64,000 nt of DNA. Source: Manis javanica (Eukaryota; Chordata; Mammalia; Pholidota; Manidae). Shown here piece after piece: positions 62,201-64,000 of the stretch. The stretch is taken from contig NC_133161.1 of the NCBI RefSeq assembly GCF_040802235.1, positions 108,269,001 to 108,333,000 on the forward strand, in the 5' to 3' direction. The translations under genes were made by a program, and so were the position numbers. Position 1 is the stretch's first letter. Every line of letters begins with the position of its first letter. The notes below the pieces were generated by a model. That model made no database searches. It was not told the DNA's origin and worked only from the letters and a program-made list of their open reading frames with translations.

Positions 62201-64000
62201 CTTATCATGTAGTGACTGTAGAGACCAGATTCTCCCCCTTCCTCAGTGTTTGCATTTTTAAAAAAATAATTGTTGCTGGTGACCTTGTCCTGGAGATCAG
62301 CATTCCGCATGAAGTTAAGAGTCTTAGCAGATCATTTCTGAGCCTGTACCTTTCCCTGGGCATGTGTAGTGACTGGCTAAATTCTCCTGTATTTGTGGTT
62401 GCTTTTGAATGTCCTAGCAATGTATAAGATGTACAGCTCCAAAAAGGAGAAAAAATAAATCACATGCTTGCTCTTTAGATCTCTTGGAAGTCACTTTAGC
62501 ACCAGGTGGCGGAGATTAGTTGGTCTGACTCTGATCCACACTGCTGAGATCAAGAGCAGCAATCAATGATCAGATCACTGATCCCTGCTTTTTAGGGGAT
62601 GGGGACCTTATAGCCTTCCCGGGTTCTGTATGCTTTGTGCAAACTGCTCCTGGAATATGGGCATGGCTGCCTGCATCAGACCTGGGGGCTAGTCACCACC
62701 ATGCTTACAGGATTGAAACTAACCACAAATGCTAGCCAGGCCTTTCTCTTCAAGCCCTTAGCAGACCCCAGATTTCCAAATAGTTGCATCAGACAGATTT
62801 TGCCTATTGTGTGCAGTTGTGTCCACGTGGGGAGAGGGATTCCTGATGCTCCCTTCTCCATCTTCCCTGATGTCACTCTGAGGTTTTATGTGTTAGAACA
62901 GAATAGGCTGTGAAGATGTCTGGCACATGGCCTTGAGGCTGTGCACACAGATGTTTACATGTGCACACACATGTGGACTGTGGTCACAAACCAGCTTGTT
63001 AGACTGTGGCTGTGCCAAACTAGGGATGATAGGAAGGGGTAAAAATATGTGTATGTGCATGTTTGTGTGTGTTACAGTGTGTTGATGTAGGGTAGAGTGT
63101 GTTACTCTGTGCTTGTACCCACCTGAATGTATTCTGTGCATGTAGTTGTGATTATATCTAGATTTGTGTACCTGGGAGCCAAGACCTTTGTGGATCCACC
63201 TCCGACAGTGTACCCCTTCAATGGAGCTATACATGTGTGAGCACATGCCTCTGTGAGCATGCACCTGTGTGAGCGTAAGCCTCCATGAGCCTGTATGTAT
63301 GTGTACCTGTGTGCATGTGTGTGTGCCTGTGTGTCCCTCTGTGAGAGTGTACATCTCTGAGCATGAGATGGAGTGAGCCCCTTGGTTATATCTGGTCCCG
63401 GCCTCACAGATTGTCCTCTGTTCTAGGACTCATACCTGCTGGACTATTTCATCTTTCTGAACCGTTACTTTGAGGTGGGGGCCCCAGTGTACTTTGTCAC
63501 CACTGGGGGCTACAACTTCTCCAGTGAGGTGGGTATGAATGCCATCTGCTCCAGTGCAGGCTGTGACAGCTTCTCTTTAACCCAGAAGATCCAGTATGCC
63601 ACCGAGTTCCCCGACCAGTGAGTAGCCTGGCCCACCCCTATCTGTGCCCACTGTCCCCCTCCAGTCTCTGATTCTTGCCTCCCTGTCTCCACCCTGTTGC
63701 TCCATATGTGCACTCAAGCCCCTCCTGAGCTGTGCCATGCTGAGCACAGGGCTGCTCCTGGGGATGGGGAAGGTGTGTCTGGGGAGACCCAGTGTGGGGG
63801 CTGGGCCATGGGATGGACCCACTGCCGGCTCACTCAGTCCTGCCCCTGACCTCCTCTTGCTGACCCCCAGGTCTTACCTGGCCATTCCTGCCTCCTCGTG
63901 GGTGGATGACTTCATTGACTGGCTGACCCCATCCTCCTGCTGCCGCTTATATGCCTTTGGTGCCAATAAAGACCAGTTCTGCCCCTCGACTGTCAGTGAG
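29163..64000 (+). CDS. NPC1L1: NPC1L1, intestinal cholesterol transporter, first 986 codons (12 coding segments)
   Basis: NPC1L1 is a 13-span sterol-sensing protein of the enterocyte/hepatocyte apical membrane that takes up free cholesterol and is the ezetimibe target. Exons: 29163-29216, 30046-31571, 33214-33314, 33724-33896, 34099-34227, 34553-34735, 35156-35270, 35376-35503, 35882-36019, 36159-36248, 63427-63617, 63871-64000 (continues). All have AG/GT borders and matching phases; 2958 nt stay in frame with no stop. Signal peptide about 1-20, NPC1-type N-terminal sterol pocket about 21-265, first TM near 285, middle luminal domain with many N-glycosylation sequons, sterol-sensing domain in exons 5-10, start of the Cys-rich C-terminal luminal domain in exons 11-12. 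The final ~370 residues lie outside. The gene looks functional despite the 27 kb transposon-filled intron 10. Confidence 0.97.
30046..31571 (+). CDS. NPC1L1: NPC1L1 exon 2, N-terminal domain, TM1-TM2 and middle luminal domain start
   Basis: This large 1526 nt exon has its acceptor CTGCAG ending at 30045 and donor GTGAGT at 31572. It encodes the Cys-rich sterol-binding domain ([35 protein letters not shown]), a Cys-rich hinge ([11 protein letters not shown]), TM1 ([14 protein letters not shown]), a basic cytosolic loop, TM2 ([20 protein letters not shown]) and the luminal [11 protein letters not shown] segment. Exit phase 2. A large exon 2 is characteristic of NPC1L1. Confidence 0.97.
31572..33213. 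other. NPC1L1 intron 2, with a possible MIR
   Basis: A weak MIR-like stretch lies near 32820-32925 (ATTTCAGAAACAGAAC ... GGTCACACAAC). The AT-richer block 32255-32640 looks like old repeat DNA, but I cannot name it. No coding signal. Confidence 0.4.
33214..33314 (+). CDS. NPC1L1: NPC1L1 exon 3
   Basis: The acceptor CCCCAG ends at 33213 and donor GTAAGC is at 33315. It completes the Asn codon split with exon 2 and encodes [20 protein letters not shown] to GGYK in the middle luminal domain. Confidence 0.96.
33724..33896 (+). CDS. NPC1L1: NPC1L1 exon 4
   Basis: The acceptor CCCCAG ends at 33723 and donor GTAGGG is at 33897. It encodes [20 protein letters not shown] to FMAE, the end of the middle luminal domain. 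Phase 0 exit. Confidence 0.96.
34099..34227 (+). CDS. NPC1L1: NPC1L1 exon 5, start of sterol-sensing domain
   Basis: The acceptor TCCACAG ends at 34098 and donor GTGAGG is at 34228. It encodes [18 protein letters not shown] and the membrane span [16 protein letters not shown], the first helix of the sterol-sensing domain. Confidence 0.96.
34553..34735 (+). CDS. NPC1L1: NPC1L1 exon 6, sterol-sensing domain
   Basis: The acceptor GCCACAG ends at 34552 and donor GTGAGA is at 34736. It encodes [20 protein letters not shown], a membrane span, then [20 protein letters not shown], the canonical sterol-sensing span. Confidence 0.96.
35156..35270 (+). CDS. NPC1L1: NPC1L1 exon 7
   Basis: The acceptor CACACAG ends at 35155 and donor GTGAGC is at 35271. 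It encodes [20 protein letters not shown] and [14 protein letters not shown]. Phase 1 exit. Confidence 0.96.
35376..35503 (+). CDS. NPC1L1: NPC1L1 exon 8
   Basis: The acceptor CCCCAG ends at 35375 and donor GTAGGT is at 35504. It encodes [17 protein letters not shown] and the span [18 protein letters not shown] of the sterol-sensing domain. Confidence 0.96.
35590..35720. repeat. MIR fragment (probable)
   Basis: The stretch with GACAAGTAATTTCGTTTTC and downstream AACAAACCTCGTAAACTATG resembles the central MIR consensus on +. Divergence is high and the edges are uncertain. Confidence 0.4.
35882..36019 (+). CDS. NPC1L1: NPC1L1 exon 9, cytosolic loop
   Basis: The acceptor CCACAG ends at 35881 and donor GTGAGT is at 36020. 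It encodes [20 protein letters not shown], a cysteine-rich cytosolic segment, then the start of the next span. Confidence 0.95.
36090..36155 (+). repeat. MIR fragment adjoining the exon 10 acceptor (probable)
   Basis: GCTGGGATTTGAATCTGCTC followed by TACTCCAAAATG matches the 3' part of MIR (GGATTTGAACCCAGG...CTCCA). It runs up to the pyrimidine tract before exon 10. Confidence 0.45.
36159..36248 (+). CDS. NPC1L1: NPC1L1 exon 10, end of sterol-sensing domain
   Basis: The acceptor TCCGCAG ends at 36158 and donor GTAAGT is at 36249. It encodes [20 protein letters not shown] and [10 protein letters not shown]. Phase 0, joined across 27 kb to exon 11 (DSYLLDYF...). Confidence 0.96.
36249..37164. 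other. NPC1L1 intron 10, unique left part
   Basis: GC-rich intron sequence with no recognised feature before the transposon block begins. Confidence 0.5.
37165..38926 (-). mobile_element. Old L1M fragment (left part)
   Basis: An L1M 3' UTR and ORF2 C-terminal region on -, highly eroded, similar in age and type to the element at 9108-14455. It stops at the poly(A) end of L1-C. Related old L1M sequence resumes at about 62033. Confidence 0.75.
38927..44975 (-). mobile_element. L1-C (decayed L1), main part
   Basis: The A-rich 3' end is at about 38927-38940, then an ORF2 broken into pieces (39799-42958) and an ORF1 remnant (43530-43907). The 5' UTR is entered at about 44000 and interrupted by L1-D. 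An imperfect duplication (GTATTACATTCT at 38915-38926; GTATTTATTCT at 62022-62032) suggests both ends. All frames are disrupted. Confidence 0.8.
44976..47690 (-). mobile_element. L1-D (decayed L1), 3' half
   Basis: The poly(A) end is at about 44976. Then comes the ORF2 C-terminus to reverse transcriptase, with open stretches such as 46556-47284, which retains a degenerate FADD-type site (FADE). An imperfect ~17 bp duplication beginning CTATATTG/CTATGTTT (44959-44975 and 61945-61961) marks insertion into the L1-C 5' UTR. Interrupted at 47690 by L1-E. Confidence 0.8.
47691..49153 (-). mobile_element. L1-E, 3' part (3' UTR and ORF2 C-terminus)
   Basis: The poly(A) at 47691-47703 joins an L1 3' UTR of the same type as L1-B but without any ERV tail. 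ORF2 C-terminal homology (48158-48568, including the Cys-His motif) follows. Interrupted at 49153 by the provirus. Confidence 0.85.
49154..49536 (-). repeat. ERV 3' LTR
   Basis: 383 bp, TGTGGG...CGACA on -. AATAAA lies upstream of the GCCCTC-type R end, as in the other LTR. It is preceded on - by the polypurine tract. Confidence 0.9.
49537..49556 (-). other. ERV polypurine tract
   Basis: On - the bases before the 3' LTR read AATAAGGGGGAAA, the usual plus-strand primer position directly against TGTGGG. Confidence 0.85.
49871..50248 (-). pseudogene. ERV env transmembrane subunit remnant
   Basis: An open stretch of 125 codons with the end of the TM ectodomain. It has a C-x6-C loop (CEQFPGMC) lacking the third Cys of the CX6CC type, as in beta- and lentivirus-like TM, then a Trp-rich membrane-proximal segment and a membrane span ([13 protein letters not shown]). 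It is cut off from SU by frame breaks, so the protein is not made intact. Confidence 0.75.
50614..51126 (-). pseudogene. ERV env surface subunit remnant
   Basis: A 170-codon open stretch beginning at an env-like start at 51126. It has scattered Cys and Asn-x-Ser/Thr sites and contains the segment [19 protein letters not shown], which resembles class II SU. The frame does not continue into TM. The assignment rests on position before TM and on general character. Confidence 0.6.
51127..53449 (-). pseudogene. ERV degenerate pol/internal region
   Basis: AT-rich proviral interior with no long frame. By position it should derive from RNase H and integrase and the env leader, but I cannot point to intact motifs. 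Confidence 0.45.
53450..54160 (-). pseudogene. ERV reverse transcriptase remnant
   Basis: Frame-broken homology to betaretroviral RT on -. Segments such as [28 protein letters not shown] and later [19 protein letters not shown] are in the expected order. The catalytic motif has Asn in place of Tyr before MDD (near 53715-53725). Stops and frameshifts make it non-coding. Confidence 0.8.
54157..54417 (-). pseudogene. ERV gag matrix N-terminus, truncated
   Basis: The frame begins MG (possible myristoylation) and about 75 residues look like a class II matrix domain ([20 protein letters not shown]). It then runs directly into sequence next to RT, so CA, NC and protease are deleted. No functional Gag is possible. 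Confidence 0.7.
54569..54587 (-). other. ERV primer-binding site, tRNA-Lys type
   Basis: On - TGGCGCCCAAACAGGGACC lies 2 nt after the 5' LTR. It differs by one base from the complement of the tRNA-Lys3 3' end (TGGCGCCCGAACAGGGAC), supporting a class II, K-type ERV. Confidence 0.88.
54590..54966 (-). repeat. ERV 5' LTR
   Basis: 377 bp, TGTGGG...CCAACA on -. AATAAA is the complement of 54723-54728. The R/U5 step is inferred at about 54705 because the L1-borne tails end at the same sequence. Confidence 0.9.
54973..59520 (-). mobile_element. L1-E, 5' part (ORF2, ORF1, 5' UTR)
   Basis: Continues L1-E after the provirus. ORF2 lies in broken pieces (55021-57617), ORF1 remnants at 57879-58328 and 58403-58876, and the 5' UTR from about 58720 to 59520, ending on - near GGGTGGAGCCAAGATGGCGG. 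The 5' UTR lacks the ~210 bp monomer array of L1-B. It is closely related to L1-B in sequence but older. Confidence 0.87.
59521..61944 (-). mobile_element. L1-D, 5' half
   Basis: Resumes L1-D in the endonuclease region (59521-60186), then broken ORF1 (60458-61325) and 5' UTR to about 61944. Compared with L1-B, about 740 bp of ORF2 is missing between 47690 and 59521, at the L1-E insertion point. Confidence 0.8.
61962..62018 (-). mobile_element. L1-C, 5' end
   Basis: A second copy of the 5' UTR terminus (GTGGTTTTGGGGGAGG, CATCTTTAATCCTC) lies directly beyond that of L1-D, as expected if L1-D inserted into L1-C. Confidence 0.65.
62033..62450 (-). mobile_element. Old L1M remnant (right part)
   Basis: L1M-type sequence with the phrases CATCTGGTCTTTCTCAGGGA and GGTAAGGGCCACACCTTTCT, eroded. 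Probably old L1M into which L1-C inserted, though not simply collinear with 37165-38926. Confidence 0.5.
63030..63370. repeat. Degenerate TG-rich low-complexity tract
   Basis: Alternating GTGTG/CATG steps and loosely repeated TGTGAGC(A/G)... units lie just upstream of exon 11. No clean period. Confidence 0.6.
63427..63617 (+). CDS. NPC1L1: NPC1L1 exon 11, C-terminal luminal domain
   Basis: The acceptor TTCTAG ends at 63426 and donor GTGAGT is at 63618. It encodes [20 protein letters not shown], then [19 protein letters not shown] and ATEFPD. Phase 2 exit. Confidence 0.96.
63871..64000 (+). CDS. NPC1L1: NPC1L1 exon 12 (cut by window edge)
   Basis: The acceptor CCCCCAG ends at 63870. It completes the Gln codon and encodes [30 protein letters not shown] and FCPSTVSE up to the window edge, in frame and without a stop. 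The Cys-Cys pair belongs to the Cys-rich luminal loop. Confidence 0.95.

Noticed and set aside
63030..63370. Possible minisatellite or CRISPR-like repeat
   Set aside because: Units are irregular TG-rich steps without constant repeat or spacer length; low-complexity DNA.

Overview
The window is nuclear DNA of a placental mammal. It shows GT-AG introns, a mammalian gene pair in its known order (DDX56 then NPC1L1, both on +), MIR remnants and several generations of LINE-1. The younger L1 and ERV repeats look to me like those of pangolins (Pholidota). That is recognition from memory, not a database search, and another laurasiatherian is possible.

Layout. Positions 1-5562 hold the last ten coding exons and 3' UTR of DDX56, a nucleolar DEAD-box RNA helicase. 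Positions 5563-9107 are GC-rich intergenic DNA with no gene I recognise. Positions 9108-27330 are a transposon block: an old L1M on -, younger L1 fragments, a full-length L1 with both ORFs open (15311-24046, -), and an ancient HAL1/L1M on +. Positions 27331-29162 are unique DNA including the NPC1L1 proximal promoter. NPC1L1, the sterol-sensing cholesterol transporter, begins at 29163 and runs off the right edge. Twelve coding segments are visible, in frame, giving 986 codons. Intron 10 (36249-63426) is 27 kb, about 25 kb of it transposons: an old L1M holding L1-C, holding L1-D, holding L1-E, holding a 5.8 kb class II ERV provirus. Every one of these is antisense to NPC1L1.

Most interesting result. 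The intact L1 at 15311-24046 does not end at its own 3' UTR. Downstream of its A-rich 3' end (in L1 sense) lie 1.8 kb of retroviral env plus LTR (U3-R), ending exactly where the retroviral poly(A) site falls and followed by a poly(A) tail. One perfect 14 bp target-site duplication brackets L1 and ERV tail together, so they inserted as one RNA-derived unit. Two further poly(A)-tailed insertions (11257-12373 and 25918-27096), each with its own duplication, consist only of this ERV tail, as expected for 5'-truncated copies of the chimera. A provirus of a related ERV sits in NPC1L1 intron 10. I infer an L1 lineage that captured a retroviral 3' end, with its polyadenylation signal, by 3' transduction and kept it through later rounds of retrotransposition. 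The same L1 has a 5' UTR of roughly 210 bp tandem monomers and a 33 bp tandem repeat in the ORF1 coiled coil.

No tRNA, rRNA, CRISPR or bacterial-type feature was seen.
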